Shown: positions 23,851 to 33,062 of the stretch, piece after piece
Numbering within the stretch: the first letter of the stretch is position 1
Layout of the letters: each line of letters begins with the position of its first letter
Assembly (NCBI RefSeq): GCF_000426385.1
Contig: NZ_AUFG01000013.1
Location: forward strand, 32,165 to 96,164
DNA length: 64,000 bases
Direction: 5' to 3'
From: Arsenicicoccus bolidensis DSM 15745
GTDB taxonomy: Bacteria; Actinomycetota; Actinomycetes; Actinomycetales; Dermatophilaceae
Notes under the pieces: model-generated
The model's input: only the letters and a program-made list of their open reading frames with translations
Database searches by the model: none
What the model was told of the DNA's origin: nothing
Translations under genes and position numbers: made by a program

Positions 23851-25014
23851 GTGACCGGGCAGAGCTTCGCCGGTGAGCTGCGGATCGACCTGGCGGCCAT
23901 CAGCGACAACGTCCGCCGGCTCGACGAGCTCGCCGGGTCCGCCGGGGTCATGGCGGTGGTCAAGGCCGGTGGCTACGGCCACGGTCTCGTGCCGTCCGCC
24001 CTCGCCGCCCTGCGCGGCGGCGCCACCTGGCTGGGGGTCGCCCAGCTGTCCGAGGCGCTCGAGCTGCGCGCGGCCGGGCTGACCTGCCCCGTCCTGTCCT
24101 GGCTGCACGCGCCCGGGGCCGACTTCGCCGCAGCTGTGGGCCAGGACGTCGACCTCGCCGTGTCCGCGCCCTGGGGGCTCGAGGCCGTCGCCGAGGCGGC
24201 CCGCGCCGTGGGCCGCACCGCCCGCGTCCACATCAAGGTCGACACCGGCCTGGGGCGCAACGGGGTGCTGCACGGCCCCGCCCTGACCTCCCTGCTCGAT
24301 CGCGCCCGGGCCCTCGAGGCCGAGGGCAGCGTGCGGGTCGTCGGGATGATGCAGCACTTCGCGTATGCCGACGCGCCCGACCACCCCGAGGTCCGGGCCC
24401 AGGTCGCGCGGTTCGACGCGGCGGTGGCCGAGGCGGAGGCCGCCGGCTCCGCGCTCGAGGTGCGCCACCTCGCCAACTCCGCTGCCACGCTGACCAACCC
24501 GTCCCTCGCCTACGACCTCGTGCGCCCCGGGCTCGCCGTCTACGGCCTGTCGCCGGTGCCGTCGCTGGGTGACCACGAGCACTACGGCCTGACGCCCGCC
24601 ATGACCTGGTCCGCACCGCTGGCGCAGGTCAAGGACGTTCCTGCGGGGCAGGGCGTCTCCTACGGCCACACCTATCGCACCGAGCGGGCCACGCGGGTCG
24701 GGATCGTGCCCGTGGGCTACGCCGACGGCGTGCCCCGGGCGGGCAGCGGCGTCGGTCCGCTGTGGGTGGCCGGCTCCCGGCACACGGTCGCCGGCCGGGT
24801 CTGCATGGACCAGCTGGTCGTCGACCTCGGTCCCGGCTCGGGCGCCCGCGAGGGTGACCCGTGCGTCCTCTTCGGCCCGGGGTCCGAGGGCGAGCCCACC
24901 GCCCAGGACTGGGCCGAGGCGACCGGCACGATCTCCTACGAGCTCATCACCCGCGTCGGCGACCGCGTGCCGCGCCGGTATGTCGGAGGTGAACCCGCGT
25001 GGCACCTGGCGTGA
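23851..25014 (+). CDS. alr: Alanine racemase
   Basis: 387-residue fold-type III PLP enzyme giving D-alanine for peptidoglycan. The lysine that binds PLP is in VVKAGGYGHG near residue 35 (the usual form is VKADAYGHG, so Asp-Ala is changed to Gly-Gly just beside the lysine). The VPVGYADGVPR and AGRVCMDQLVVDLG blocks near 280 and 310 carry the other cofactor and substrate contacts. The GTG start is 3 bases after the nnrE/nnrD stop. The end overlaps the next gene by 16 bases. A plausible unit with tsaE, tsaB and tsaD is interrupted by unrelated genes here. Confidence 0.95.
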   Translation: MTGQSFAGELRIDLAAISDNVRRLDELAGSAGVMAVVKAGGYGHGLVPSALAALRGGATWLGVAQLSEALELRAAGLTCPVLSWLHAPGADFAAAVGQDVDLAVSAPWGLEAVAEAARAVGRTARVHIKVDTGLGRNGVLHGPALTSLLDRARALEAEGSVRVVGMMQHFAYADAPDHPEVRAQVARFDAAVAEAEAAGSALEVRHLANSAATLTNPSLAYDLVRPGLAVYGLSPVPSLGDHEHYGLTPAMTWSAPLAQVKDVPAGQGVSYGHTYRTERATRVGIVPVGYADGVPRAGSGVGPLWVAGSRHTVAGRVCMDQLVVDLGPGSGAREGDPCVLFGPGSEGEPTAQDWAEATGTISYELITRVGDRVPRRYVGGEPAWHLA

Positions 25015-26279
25015 CCCCCATGGGGCGGCTGACCGGGCTGGGCCTCGGCCTCGGCGCCGTCGCCGCCGGAGCCCTCGCGGGCGTGCTCTCGCGGGCGCAC
25101 GCGACCGCCCCCGAGACGGACGAGACCTACGAGCACGTCCCGACGCACGAGACCGTCGTCGTCGCCGAGGACGGCACCGTGCTGCACGTCGAGGTGGACG
25201 AGCCGGACGTGCCGGCAGACCAGACGGCGATCGGGCGGCCCAGCATCGTCATCTCGCACGGCTACACCCTGTCGACCAAGGCCTGGATCTTCGTGCGGCG
25301 CCGGCTGGTCGCCGCCGGCTATCGCGTCGTGCTGTGGGACCAGCGCGGCCACGGGCGCTCCGGCCAGGGAGCCCGCGACTCCTACCGCATCGAGACGCTC
25401 GGCCGGGACCTCAAGTCCGTCATCGACGCCACCTGCCCCGAGGGGACGTTCGCGCTCGTCGGGCACTCGATGGGCGGCATGACGCAGATGGGGCTGGCCC
25501 GGCTCTATCCGACCCTGGTCCGCGAGCGGTGCGTCGCGGTGGCGTTCGTCGCCACCAGCTCCGGCGGCGAGGGGGAGCTGCGGGTGCAGCTCGGCGACCT
25601 GCTCGGTCGCGCGGCCCAGCGCGTCGGTCCGTTCGCCCTCGCCCCGCTGACCGGCCGCCAGGAGGCCGTCGAGCAGGCCCGCCGCCTCGCGCGCCAGGCC
25701 GAGGACTTCTTCACCTACCGCTACTCCTTCCACTCGCCCGTGCCGCCGAGCCTGCTGCGCTACGCCGCCGACATCATCATGTCGACGCCGATCGAGGTGA
25801 TGCACGGCTTCCTGCGCACCCTGTCCGAGCACGACGAGCGCCAGGCGCTGGCGACCTTCGCGGGCATCGAGGCCCTGGTCATCAACGGTGCGGACGACCT
25901 GATGACCCCGCCGCGCCACAGCGAGGAGATCGTGCGGCTGCTGCCGGGCGCCGAGCACGTCGTGCTGACCGACGCGGGGCACCTGATCATGCTGGAGTAC
26001 CCCGAGCTCGTCACCGACCAGATCCTCGAGATGCTGGACCGCGCCGAACGCCATGCCGACGGGACGCCACGGGGCCGGCGGCGCGAGGTCACCGACCTCG
26101 GGCACAGCCGCGCCACGCTCCGGCGCGAGCAGCAGGTCCGACGTCGTGAGCAGCAGGCCCGGCGCCGCGAGCAGGTGGCCCGCGCGACCGAGGAGGTCGG
26201 GCGCCAGGCGCGCAAGGTCCGGTCCGTCACCACCCCCATCACCTCCGCCCGCTCCGGGAAGGACCGCCGTGAGTCCTGA
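24999..26279 (+). CDS. Alpha/beta hydrolase
   Basis: 426-residue hydrolase. After a Gly/Ala-rich start with one possible membrane segment (about 8-25), the core carries the nucleophile elbow GHSMGGM near residue 155 and a C-terminal DAGHLIMLEYP histidine block. An acidic residue in INGADDLMTPP completes the triad. The last 70 residues form a highly charged coiled-coil-like tail (RRREQQARRREQV). The substrate is unknown; in related actinobacterial loci a hydrolase sits between alr and tsaE. GTG start overlapping alr by 16 bases; overlaps tsaE by 11. The tail may be a membrane or nucleic-acid contact (inference). Confidence 0.82.
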   Translation: MAPGVTPMGRLTGLGLGLGAVAAGALAGVLSRAHATAPETDETYEHVPTHETVVVAEDGTVLHVEVDEPDVPADQTAIGRPSIVISHGYTLSTKAWIFVRRRLVAAGYRVVLWDQRGHGRSGQGARDSYRIETLGRDLKSVIDATCPEGTFALVGHSMGGMTQMGLARLYPTLVRERCVAVAFVATSSGGEGELRVQLGDLLGRAAQRVGPFALAPLTGRQEAVEQARRLARQAEDFFTYRYSFHSPVPPSLLRYAADIIMSTPIEVMHGFLRTLSEHDERQALATFAGIEALVINGADDLMTPPRHSEEIVRLLPGAEHVVLTDAGHLIMLEYPELVTDQILEMLDRAERHADGTPRGRRREVTDLGHSRATLRREQQVRRREQQARRREQVARATEEVGRQARKVRSVTTPITSARSGKDRRES

Positions 26280-26757
26280 CGACGCCGTGCCGCACGCGAT
26301 CTCGCTGCCCACCGCCGAGGCCACGCAGGACCTCGGCCGCAGGCTCGCCACGGTCCTGCACGCCGGCGACCTGCTCCTGCTGACCGGCGACCTGGGCGCG
26401 GGCAAGACCACCCTCACGCAGGGGCTGGCCGAGGGGCTCGGGGTGCGGGGGCCGATCACCTCCCCGACCTTCGTCATCGCGCGCGTGCACCCCTCCCTCG
26501 TCGGGGGGCCGCGGCTGGTGCACGTCGACGCCTACCGCCTCTTAGGGGCGCTGGACTTCGACGACCTCGACCTGGACGCCACCGTGGACGAGTCGGTCAC
26601 GGTCGTCGAGTGGGGCCACGGGGTCGCGGAGCTGCTGTCCGAGGACTACCTCGAGCTGGAGCTCACCGGCGAGACCACCCGCACCGCCCGGCTCACCGGC
26701 CACGGCCGTCGGTGGACCGGTCCGGACGCCCTCGGGGCGGTCCGGGACCTAGCCTGA
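26269..26757 (+). CDS. tsaE: tRNA threonylcarbamoyladenosine synthesis ATPase TsaE
   Basis: 162-residue P-loop ATPase that works with TsaB and TsaD to make the t6A modification of ANN-decoding tRNAs. The Walker A is LTGDLGAGKTTLTQ near residue 45, with the conserved ITSPTFVIARVHP and LVHVDAYRL segments. GTG start after GGGAAGGA, 11 bases inside the hydrolase gene. TsaE, tsaB, rimI and tsaD are all in this 4.4 kb, interrupted by an oxidoreductase and an MFS carrier gene. The Walker B acidic residue lies in the TVVEWGHGVA segment. Confidence 0.95.
   Translation: MSPDDAVPHAISLPTAEATQDLGRRLATVLHAGDLLLLTGDLGAGKTTLTQGLAEGLGVRGPITSPTFVIARVHPSLVGGPRLVHVDAYRLLGALDFDDLDLDATVDESVTVVEWGHGVAELLSEDYLELELTGETTRTARLTGHGRRWTGPDALGAVRDLA
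26750..26755 (+). promoter_or_regulatory. -10 box of the F420-type oxidoreductase gene
   Basis: TAGCCT, 7 bases before the ATG at 26763, located in the last codons of tsaE. It would give the next gene an internal promoter and a leaderless transcript. Confidence 0.45.
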
Positions 26758-26762
26758 GCCGT

Positions 26763-27146
26763 ATGACGACCCTCACCGCCCTCGGCCACGAGCGCTTCGT
26801 GTCCCTCACGACCTTTCGCCGCAACGGGGAGGGCGTGGCGACCCCCGTGTGGGTGGCCCGCGACGGCGACGCCCTCGTGGTCATCACCCCGGAGGGCACC
26901 GGCAAGCTGCGCCGCCTGCGCCGCGACGACCGGGTGACCCTGCGTCCGTGCGACCGGCGTGGTCGGGTGGCCCCGGACGCCCCCACCGTCGAGGCCCGCG
27001 CGACCGTCCACGACGACCCCTGGACCGTCCAGCGCGTCATGAGCACCATGACGGCGAAGTACGGCCTGGAGTTCAAGGTCTTCATGCTCGTCGAGCGAAT
27101 CATCAGGCGCGGCAACCCGGCTCGGCTCGTCATCGAGATCCGTTGA
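26763..27146 (+). CDS. PPOX-class F420-dependent oxidoreductase
   Basis: A 127-residue split beta-barrel protein of the PPOX/FDOR-B class. The opening FVSLTTFRRNGEGVATPVWVARDGDALVVITPEGTGKLRRLRRDDRVTL is the family's cofactor-facing sheet. These enzymes reduce small molecules with reduced F420 (or bind flavin). The precise substrate cannot be given. Its stop is 33 bases before an MFS gene; both could be an accessory insertion between tsaE and tsaB relative to the usual gene order, in which tsaE and tsaB are closer. Confidence 0.82.
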   Translation: MTTLTALGHERFVSLTTFRRNGEGVATPVWVARDGDALVVITPEGTGKLRRLRRDDRVTLRPCDRRGRVAPDAPTVEARATVHDDPWTVQRVMSTMTAKYGLEFKVFMLVERIIRRGNPARLVIEIR

Positions 27147-27179
27147 GGTCAAGCGTGCTTGATGTAGCAGGCTGACACC

Positions 27180-28451
27180 ATGCTCAGCCGCCTCGGCTTT
27201 CCCCCGGTCGGCGACCACCGTCGGTTCGTCGTCGCCATCGGCGTGGACGCGATCGGCAGCGGCGTATTCATGCCCATCACCGTCCTCTACTTCCTGCGCA
27301 CCACGGACGTCCCGCTCGAGCAGGTCGGGCTCGCGCTGTCGGTCGCCGCCGCATTCGCGCTGCCCGTGGTCCTGCTCGTCGGGCACCTGGTGGACCGCTT
27401 CGGCGCCAAGCGGATCCTGCTGGCCGCCAACGCCATCCAGGCGGTGGGCTATCTCGCCTACCTGACCGTCGACGGCTACCTCGGGGTGCAGCTGGTGACC
27501 ACGCTCGTCGCCACGGGGCAGGCGGCCTTCTGGGCGTCCTACTCCCCGATGGTCGCCGCCATCACCCGTCCCGGGGAGCGGGAGCTGTGGTACGGCTTCC
27601 TCGGCGCGTTGCGCAACGTCGGCTTCGCGATCGGGGGCCTGGTGGCGGGCGTCGCGATCTCCGTCGGCACCCCGGCCGCGTTCCGCGCGATGGTGGCGGC
27701 CGACGCGGCGTCATACCTGCTCGCGCTCGTCCTGCTCCTCGCCGTCCCGGCCCACGACCGGGGTCCGGGCGGTGCGCAGCCGGCCGAGGACGCCGATGCG
27801 CACGCGGCGGGCGAGCGGTCGGGCGCCCTGGCCGGGCTGTCGATCGTGCTGCGCGACAAGCCCTTCCACGCCCTCATCGTCGCCAACACCGGCCACGCGC
27901 TCGCGTGCCTGGCGCTCAACTACGCCATGCCCGTCTACGCCGTCGAGATCCTCGACCTGCCCGGCTGGGTGACCGGCGCGATCTTCACGCTCAACACCGT
28001 CATGGTCGGGTTCGGGCAGGGGCTGGCCGTGCGGTCCATGACCGGGCACCGTCGGCACCGGGTCGTCGCCGCCGGGAACCTCGCGTTCGCAGCGGGATTC
28101 GTGCTGATGGCCGCGGCCGGGATGCTGCCGGTCGCCGTCGCGGTGACGGGGGTGCTCGTCGCGGCCGCCGTCTACACCGTCGGGGAGCTGCTCGGCGGCC
28201 CGGTCCTCACGACCGTCGCGGTCGACAGCCGCCCCGTGCACCTGCGGGGGCGCTACCTCGCCGCCTACCAGCTGTCCTGGAACGTCGCGTCCATCATCGG
28301 GCCGGTGGGTTTCTCCTGGCTCCTCGCCCGGGGGCCGCTGCCGGTGTGGGTGGCGCTCACGGTGGTCGCGCTGGCCGGGGTGGCCCTCGCCCCGGTCCTC
28401 GGTCGCGCCCTGCCCGTGGCCGCGGCCCGGGTCACCAACGACGCCGGCTGA
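27180..28451 (+). CDS. Major facilitator superfamily transporter
   Basis: 423-residue carrier with about 12 hydrophobic segments in two six-helix halves separated by a charged loop near residue 190-215. The loop between TM2 and TM3 has the MFS-like GHLVDRFGAKRILL (motif A) sequence. The C-terminal half has a related MTGHRRHRV loop. Substrate unknown; drug or metabolite export is typical of the family. Starts with an ATG 33 bases after the oxidoreductase. The preceding spacer has a CAGGCT box 6 bases before the start, weaker than the others. Confidence 0.88.
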   Translation: MLSRLGFPPVGDHRRFVVAIGVDAIGSGVFMPITVLYFLRTTDVPLEQVGLALSVAAAFALPVVLLVGHLVDRFGAKRILLAANAIQAVGYLAYLTVDGYLGVQLVTTLVATGQAAFWASYSPMVAAITRPGERELWYGFLGALRNVGFAIGGLVAGVAISVGTPAAFRAMVAADAASYLLALVLLLAVPAHDRGPGGAQPAEDADAHAAGERSGALAGLSIVLRDKPFHALIVANTGHALACLALNYAMPVYAVEILDLPGWVTGAIFTLNTVMVGFGQGLAVRSMTGHRRHRVVAAGNLAFAAGFVLMAAAGMLPVAVAVTGVLVAAAVYTVGELLGGPVLTTVAVDSRPVHLRGRYLAAYQLSWNVASIIGPVGFSWLLARGPLPVWVALTVVALAGVALAPVLGRALPVAAARVTNDAG

Positions 28452-28468
28452 CCGCGCCGGCGCGGCGA

Positions 28469-28474
28469 TAGACT
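28469..28474 (+). promoter_or_regulatory. -10 box of tsaB (leaderless)
   Basis: TAGACT, 7 bases before the GTG at 28482, identical in sequence to the -10 box found before guaB. Confidence 0.5.
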
Positions 28475-28481
28475 GGCGGGC

Positions 28482-29156
28482 GTGCTGCTCGCCATCGACA
28501 CCTCCACCACCGCCATCACCGTGGCGCTGCACGACGGCACCCGCGTGGTCGCCGAGAGCAGCGTCCTCGACGCGCGGGCGCACGGGGAGCTCGTGGCCCC
28601 CGGCATCGTGGAGGTCCTGCGGCAGGCCGGCATCGCCGCAGCCGACGTCGACGCGGTCGTGACCGGCACCGGACCCGGCCCCTTCACCGGGCTGCGCGTC
28701 GGGATCGTGACCGCGCGGACCTTCGCCCTCGCCCGGGCCGTCCCGGTCCACGGCCTGTGCTCCCTGGACGCCCTGGCCCACGAGGCGGGGCGCGGGGCGC
28801 TCGCCAGCGCGGAGCGGTTCGTCGTGGCCACCGACGCCCGCCGCAAGGAGGTCTACTGGGCCGGCTACCGCATCGAGGAGGGTCTGCCCGTGGCCGAGAC
28901 CGCCCCGGACGTGCGCCGTCCCGCCGACCTCGCCCCGCTGCTCGACGGCCGGCCCGTCGTCGGACGAGGTCCGGCCCTCTATCCCGACCTGCTGGGGCCC
29001 GCGGCCGACGGCGCGCCCCTCGACGTCTCCGCCGGGTGGCTCGCCGACCTGGCCGTGCAGCGGCTCGCCCGAGGCGAGTCCCTCGCCGACACCACCCCGC
29101 TCTATCTCCGGCGCCCCGACGCCGTCCCCTCCGTCGCCCCCGTCACGGTGGTCTGA
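28482..29156 (+). CDS. tsaB: tRNA t6A synthesis protein TsaB
   Basis: 224-residue ASKHA-fold paralogue of TsaD. It is required for t6A synthesis as a partner of TsaD and TsaE, although it lacks the metal site. The N-terminal LLAIDTSTTAITVAL and the GTGPGPFTGLRVGIVTARTFALA segments are signature. GTG start after a TAGACT box. Its stop overlaps the rimI start by one base, giving coupled translation. Together with rimI and tsaD it forms a compact three-gene unit. Confidence 0.95.
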   Translation: MLLAIDTSTTAITVALHDGTRVVAESSVLDARAHGELVAPGIVEVLRQAGIAAADVDAVVTGTGPGPFTGLRVGIVTARTFALARAVPVHGLCSLDALAHEAGRGALASAERFVVATDARRKEVYWAGYRIEEGLPVAETAPDVRRPADLAPLLDGRPVVGRGPALYPDLLGPAADGAPLDVSAGWLADLAVQRLARGESLADTTPLYLRRPDAVPSVAPVTVV

Positions 29157-29644
29157 TGCTGCGCGAGCTGCGCTGGACCGACATCCCCCGCCTCGCCGCG
29201 CTGGAGCGCGAGGCCTTCGCCGACGACGCGTGGACCGAGCAGACCTGGTGGGCCGAGCTCGCCGAGCGCCCCCGGCGCGACTACGTCGTCTGGGACGACC
29301 CCTCTCGTGGGGGTGTCCTCGCGTATGCCGGGATCGACGCCGCCGGTGACGTGGCGGACGTCATGACGATCGCCGTGGCGCCCGACGCCCGCGGCCTCGG
29401 CCTGGGCCGGCGGATGCTGGACGAGCTCGTCGACCGGGCCCACGCACGAGGCGCTGAGGCGCTCCTGCTGGAGGTCCGCGCCGACAACACCGCGGCACGA
29501 GCGCTCTACGACCGCAACGGGTTCGAGACCATCAGCGTGCGGCGGCGCTACTACCAGCCCGGAGGGGTGGACGCCCTCGTGATGCGGCGGCACCTTCCCG
29601 GCACACGACCTGATCACCCCGCCACCCAGGGAGAGCCCGCATGA
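29156..29644 (+). CDS. rimI: Ribosomal protein S18-alanine N-acetyltransferase RimI
   Basis: 162-residue GNAT. RimI acetylates the N-terminus of ribosomal protein S18 (and related targets). It has the acetyl-CoA loop [15 protein letters not shown] near residue 80 and the [22 protein letters not shown] strand-helix segment. The one-base overlap with tsaB and the 4-base overlap with tsaD confirm operon structure. In actinobacteria rimI is regularly placed between tsaB and tsaD. C-terminal 15 residues beyond the domain are Pro/Thr-rich and may be dispensable. Confidence 0.93.
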   Translation: MLRELRWTDIPRLAALEREAFADDAWTEQTWWAELAERPRRDYVVWDDPSRGGVLAYAGIDAAGDVADVMTIAVAPDARGLGLGRRMLDELVDRAHARGAEALLLEVRADNTAARALYDRNGFETISVRRRYYQPGGVDALVMRRHLPGTRPDHPATQGEPA

Positions 29645-30690
29645 CCCGCACCGACGAGCCACTCGTCCTCGGCATCGAGACCTCGTGCGACGAGACCGGC
29701 GTCGGGATCGTGCGCGGCGGCACGCTGCTCGTCGACGCGATCGCGAGCAGCGTCGACGAGCACGCCCGCTTCGGCGGCGTGGTGCCCGAGGTCGCGTCCC
29801 GGGCCCACCTCGAGGCCATGGTCCCCACCATCGAGCGCGCCTGCCGCGAGGCCGGGGTGCGCCTGGCCGACCTCGACGCCATCGCCGTGACGTCCGGACC
29901 GGGCCTGGCCGGTGCGCTGCTGGTGGGCGTGGCCGCGGCCAAGTCGCTCGCCGTGGCGCTCGGGAAGCCGCTCTACGGCGTCAACCACCTCGCGTCGCAC
30001 GTGGCCGTCGACACCCTGCAGCACGGTCCCCTGCCCGAGCCGACCCTGGCGCTGCTCGTGTCCGGCGGGCACTCCAACCTGCTGCTCGTCCCCGACATCA
30101 CCCACGACGTCCGTCACCTGGGGCAGACCATCGACGACGCGGCGGGCGAGGCCTTCGACAAGGTCGCGCGCGTGCTCGGGCTCGGCTTCCCGGGCGGGCC
30201 GCACATCGACCGTGCCGCCCGCGAGGGCCAGGTGGTCATCGACTTCCCGCGCGGCCTGACCGCGGGCAAGGACATGGAGCGGCACCGCTTCGACTACTCC
30301 TTCTCGGGGCTCAAGACCGCCGTCTCCCGCTGGGTGCGGGCCAAGCAGGACGCGGGGGAGCACGTGCCCGTCGCGGACGTGGCCGCGAGCTTCCAGGAGG
30401 CCGTGGTCGACGTGCTGACCCGCAAGGCGCTGCTCGCGTGCCGCGAGAACGGCGTCGACGACCTCGTCGTGGGCGGCGGCGTGGCGGCCAACTCGCGGCT
30501 GCGGGCCCTCGCCCAGGAACGGTGCGACGCCGCCGGGGTGACGCTGCGCGTGCCGAGGCCGGGGCTGTGCACGGACAACGGCGCCATGGTCGCGGCCCTC
30601 GGCGCGCAGATGGTGATGCGCGGTCGGGAGCCGTCCGAGCTGGGCCTGCCGGCCGACTCGTCGATGCCGGTGACGGTCGTCTCAGCCTGA
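29641..30690 (+). CDS. tsaD: tRNA t6A transferase TsaD
   Basis: 349-residue catalytic subunit of t6A synthesis; it transfers the threonylcarbamoyl moiety to A37 of tRNA. The metal-binding histidines are in [11 protein letters not shown] near residue 110-117. The nucleotide-binding [11 protein letters not shown] near 140 and the glycine-rich [12 protein letters not shown] near 275 are present. ATG start overlaps rimI by 4 bases. Complete at both ends. Works with TsaB and TsaE encoded upstream. Confidence 0.96.
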   Translation: MTRTDEPLVLGIETSCDETGVGIVRGGTLLVDAIASSVDEHARFGGVVPEVASRAHLEAMVPTIERACREAGVRLADLDAIAVTSGPGLAGALLVGVAAAKSLAVALGKPLYGVNHLASHVAVDTLQHGPLPEPTLALLVSGGHSNLLLVPDITHDVRHLGQTIDDAAGEAFDKVARVLGLGFPGGPHIDRAAREGQVVIDFPRGLTAGKDMERHRFDYSFSGLKTAVSRWVRAKQDAGEHVPVADVAASFQEAVVDVLTRKALLACRENGVDDLVVGGGVAANSRLRALAQERCDAAGVTLRVPRPGLCTDNGAMVAALGAQMVMRGREPSELGLPADSSMPVTVVSA

Positions 30691-30720
30691 CCGGGTCGGC
30701 GTCGACGGCGTCCTCGGCAC

Positions 30721-32079
30721 CTACTCGCAGCGGGCGAGGCCGCGCTGCACCTTGAGCTCCACGACCCGCTCGGCCGCACGGTGCACGAGCGCCGCGAAGG
30801 CCGGGTCCCGCCGACTCTCCGCCAGCAGCGCGCGCGACATGACGCGCCCGTCCAGGGCGATCCCGGTGACCGCGACGTCGCCGCCCGCGCGGACGAAGCG
30901 CACCGCCCGCTCGCCGGTCGGGATGTGCTGGATGGCCTCCGCGCCACCGAGGTCGTCGGTCGCCACCACCCCGTCGTAGCCCAGCCGCTCGCGCAGCACC
31001 CCGGTCACCACGGGGCGGGAGAAGGCCGCCTGGGTGGTCGGGTCGATCCTGCGGTAGCGCGCGGTCGACATCATCACCACGTCCGCCCCGGCGGCGATCC
31101 CGTCGGCGAACGGCTGCAGGTAGCCGTCGTCCGCCGTCGTCTGGGTGTCGTCGATTCCGGTGGCCGAGTGGTCGGTGTTGGCGCGGACCCGCCCGAGCCC
31201 CGGGAAGTGCTTGAGCGTGGCGCCGACGCCGGCGGCGTGCAGTCCCGCGATCACGGCCGCCACCGGGGGCGACACGGCCCCGGGCTCGGTGGCGTACTGC
31301 CTCGACAGGCCGCCGATGGGCGCGTTGGCGCGGCCGAGCTCCGGCGAGACGGTGTCCGCGACGGGGGCCAGGTTGAGGTTGACGCCGGCGGCGCGCAGCT
31401 CGCGCCCGGCGTCGGTGGCCAGAGCGCGCAGGTCGTCCGGCGGCAGCGCGGCCTGCTCCACCGCGGACGGCAGGCGTCGGAAGCCGGAGCCCTTGAGCTG
31501 CTGGATCTGACCACCCTCCTGGTCGGCGGCGACGAGCAGGTCGAGCTCGTGGCCGGCCCGGTCCGCCGCCGCCTGGAGGCGACGGCTCACCTCGGCGACC
31601 TGCCCACGGTCCCGCCACCCGCCGATGAAGAAGGCGTTGCCGATCGCCTGCCCCGCGATCACGCGGCGGGCGTCGTCCTCGCGCCCCCGGGTGACCCCGA
31701 CCATGACGAGCTGCCCCACCCGCTGCTCCGGGGTGAGCCCGTCGACGATGCCGGCGGCGCAGGAGGCCTGGGCCGTATGCCGGGAACCGCCCGCGGTCGG
31801 GGCCGGCGCCGGTGCTGCCGGGGCGCCAGGTGCGGTGGTCGCGGAGCCCGACGAGGAGGCCGCGCGACGCGGCAGGCCGGTGACGTCGAACGAAGGAACG
31901 TCACCCCCGCGGGTCGAGCCGGTGGCGGTCGGGGTGCTGGATCGCCCGGGACCGGCTCCGGCGCCGTCCGTGGACGCGCCGGTCGGACCCTGCGCGGTGG
32001 GTGGGGTGGCGCAGCCGGCCGTGACGGTGAGGGCAGCGGCCAGGAGGAGGGCGGGGGCGCGGGTGACGTGCGGGGGCAT
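30721..32079 (-). CDS. Glycoside hydrolase family 3 lipoprotein
   Basis: 452-residue beta-N-acetylhexosaminidase-like enzyme exported as a lipoprotein. The signal peptide ends in the lipobox TAGC with C23 as the lipidated residue. A 70-residue Ala/Gly/Thr linker follows, then the GH3 catalytic domain. It includes LKHFPGLGRVRANTDHS, the NagZ-type histidine/aspartate block, and the nucleophile Asp in VVATDDLGGAEAI. Expected role is trimming N-acetylglucosaminyl residues from cell wall or glycans outside the membrane. Start ATG at 32079 because it begins the signal sequence. Convergent with tsaD. Confidence 0.9.
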   Translation of the reverse strand: MPPHVTRAPALLLAAALTVTAGCATPPTAQGPTGASTDGAGAGPGRSSTPTATGSTRGGDVPSFDVTGLPRRAASSSGSATTAPGAPAAPAPAPTAGGSRHTAQASCAAGIVDGLTPEQRVGQLVMVGVTRGREDDARRVIAGQAIGNAFFIGGWRDRGQVAEVSRRLQAAADRAGHELDLLVAADQEGGQIQQLKGSGFRRLPSAVEQAALPPDDLRALATDAGRELRAAGVNLNLAPVADTVSPELGRANAPIGGLSRQYATEPGAVSPPVAAVIAGLHAAGVGATLKHFPGLGRVRANTDHSATGIDDTQTTADDGYLQPFADGIAAGADVVMMSTARYRRIDPTTQAAFSRPVVTGVLRERLGYDGVVATDDLGGAEAIQHIPTGERAVRFVRAGGDVAVTGIALDGRVMSRALLAESRRDPAFAALVHRAAERVVELKVQRGLARCE

Positions 32080-32147
32080 CAGGTCCGACGGTACCCGGGG
32101 AGGGGCTGGCACGCGCGGCGTGCTCGAGTGGCGGCAGGATGGGGCGC

Positions 32148-32978
32148 ATGAGCCGCGTCTACGTCCTCGGGTCCCTCAACGTCGACCTCACCACCACCGT
32201 GCACCGCCTGCCCCGCCCCGGCGAGACGATCGTCGGCGGGTCGACGCGGCGCACGGCGGGTGGCAAGGGCGGCAACCAGGCGATCGCGGCGGCGGCGACG
32301 GGTGCGGAGGTCGTCATGGTCGCGGCCATCGGCGGGGACGAGGCGGGCGCGGCATACCGTGATCGGCTGCAGGACAGGATGATCGACGTCTCGCACGTCC
32401 GCGTCGTGGAGGGCGAGCCGACCGGTCACGCGTTCATCACCGTGGACCTCGAGGGGGAGAACGTCATCGTCGTCAGCCCCGGCGCCAACGCCGAGCTGCT
32501 GCCGCACCACATGGGGGTGCTGGACACGATGGCGGCGGGTGACGTGCTGCTGGTCAGCCTGGAGGTCCCGATCGAGACGGTCGCGGCCGCGGTGCAGCGC
32601 GTGTCGACCAGGGACATCCGGGTCGTGGTCAACGCCGCGCCCTACCACCACCTGCCGGTGGACGTCGTGGAGGTGGCGGACCCGCTGGTCGTCAACGAGC
32701 ACGAGGCGCTGGAGCTGGCCGACGACGGCGCCTTCCCGGCGTCGCTGCTCGTGACCTTCGGCGCGGCCGGAGCCTCCTGGATGGGCGTCGAGCACCCCGC
32801 GACACCGGTCCCGCCGGAGGACGTCGTGGACACGACGGGCGCGGGGGACGCGTTCTGCGGGGCGCTGGCCGCGCACCTGGCGCTGGGGGCGACGCACGAG
32901 GAGGCGGTGGCCGGCGCGCTGCGGGCGGGCGCCGACGCGGTGCGGCACCGGGGGGCCCAGCGCGACGCGCTGCTCTGA
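32148..32978 (+). CDS. PfkB-family ribokinase
   Basis: 276-residue sugar kinase of the ribokinase/PfkB family, closest to ribokinase (ribose plus ATP to ribose-5-phosphate). The GGKGGNQAIAAAATG segment near residue 40 is the substrate-binding signature and DTTGAGDAFCGALAAHL near 225 is the anion-hole and catalytic Asp. Starts at the ATG at 32148, preceded by a CAGGAT box 7 bases before, with an upstream in-frame ATG at 32139 less likely. No ribose transporter adjoins. Substrate by family only. A 10-base tandem array starts 10 bases after its stop. Confidence 0.87.
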   Translation: MSRVYVLGSLNVDLTTTVHRLPRPGETIVGGSTRRTAGGKGGNQAIAAAATGAEVVMVAAIGGDEAGAAYRDRLQDRMIDVSHVRVVEGEPTGHAFITVDLEGENVIVVSPGANAELLPHHMGVLDTMAAGDVLLVSLEVPIETVAAAVQRVSTRDIRVVVNAAPYHHLPVDVVEVADPLVVNEHEALELADDGAFPASLLVTFGAAGASWMGVEHPATPVPPEDVVDTTGAGDAFCGALAAHLALGATHEEAVAGALRAGADAVRHRGAQRDALL

Positions 32979-32987
32979 GCGGCCCCT

Positions 32988-33047
32988 CCCAGCACCGCCC
33001 AGCACCGCCTAGCACAGGCCAGGGCCGCCCAGCACAGCCCAGGGCCG
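32988..33047. repeat. 10-base tandem repeat between ribokinase and methyltransferase
   Basis: Six units of 10 bases with consensus CCCAGCACCG, some degenerate (units 3-6 carry 1-4 changes). They occupy most of the gap between two convergent stop codons. The exact 10-base phase is close to one helical turn. Confidence 0.8.
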
Positions 33048-33062
33048 GACCTCCGTGCAGCC

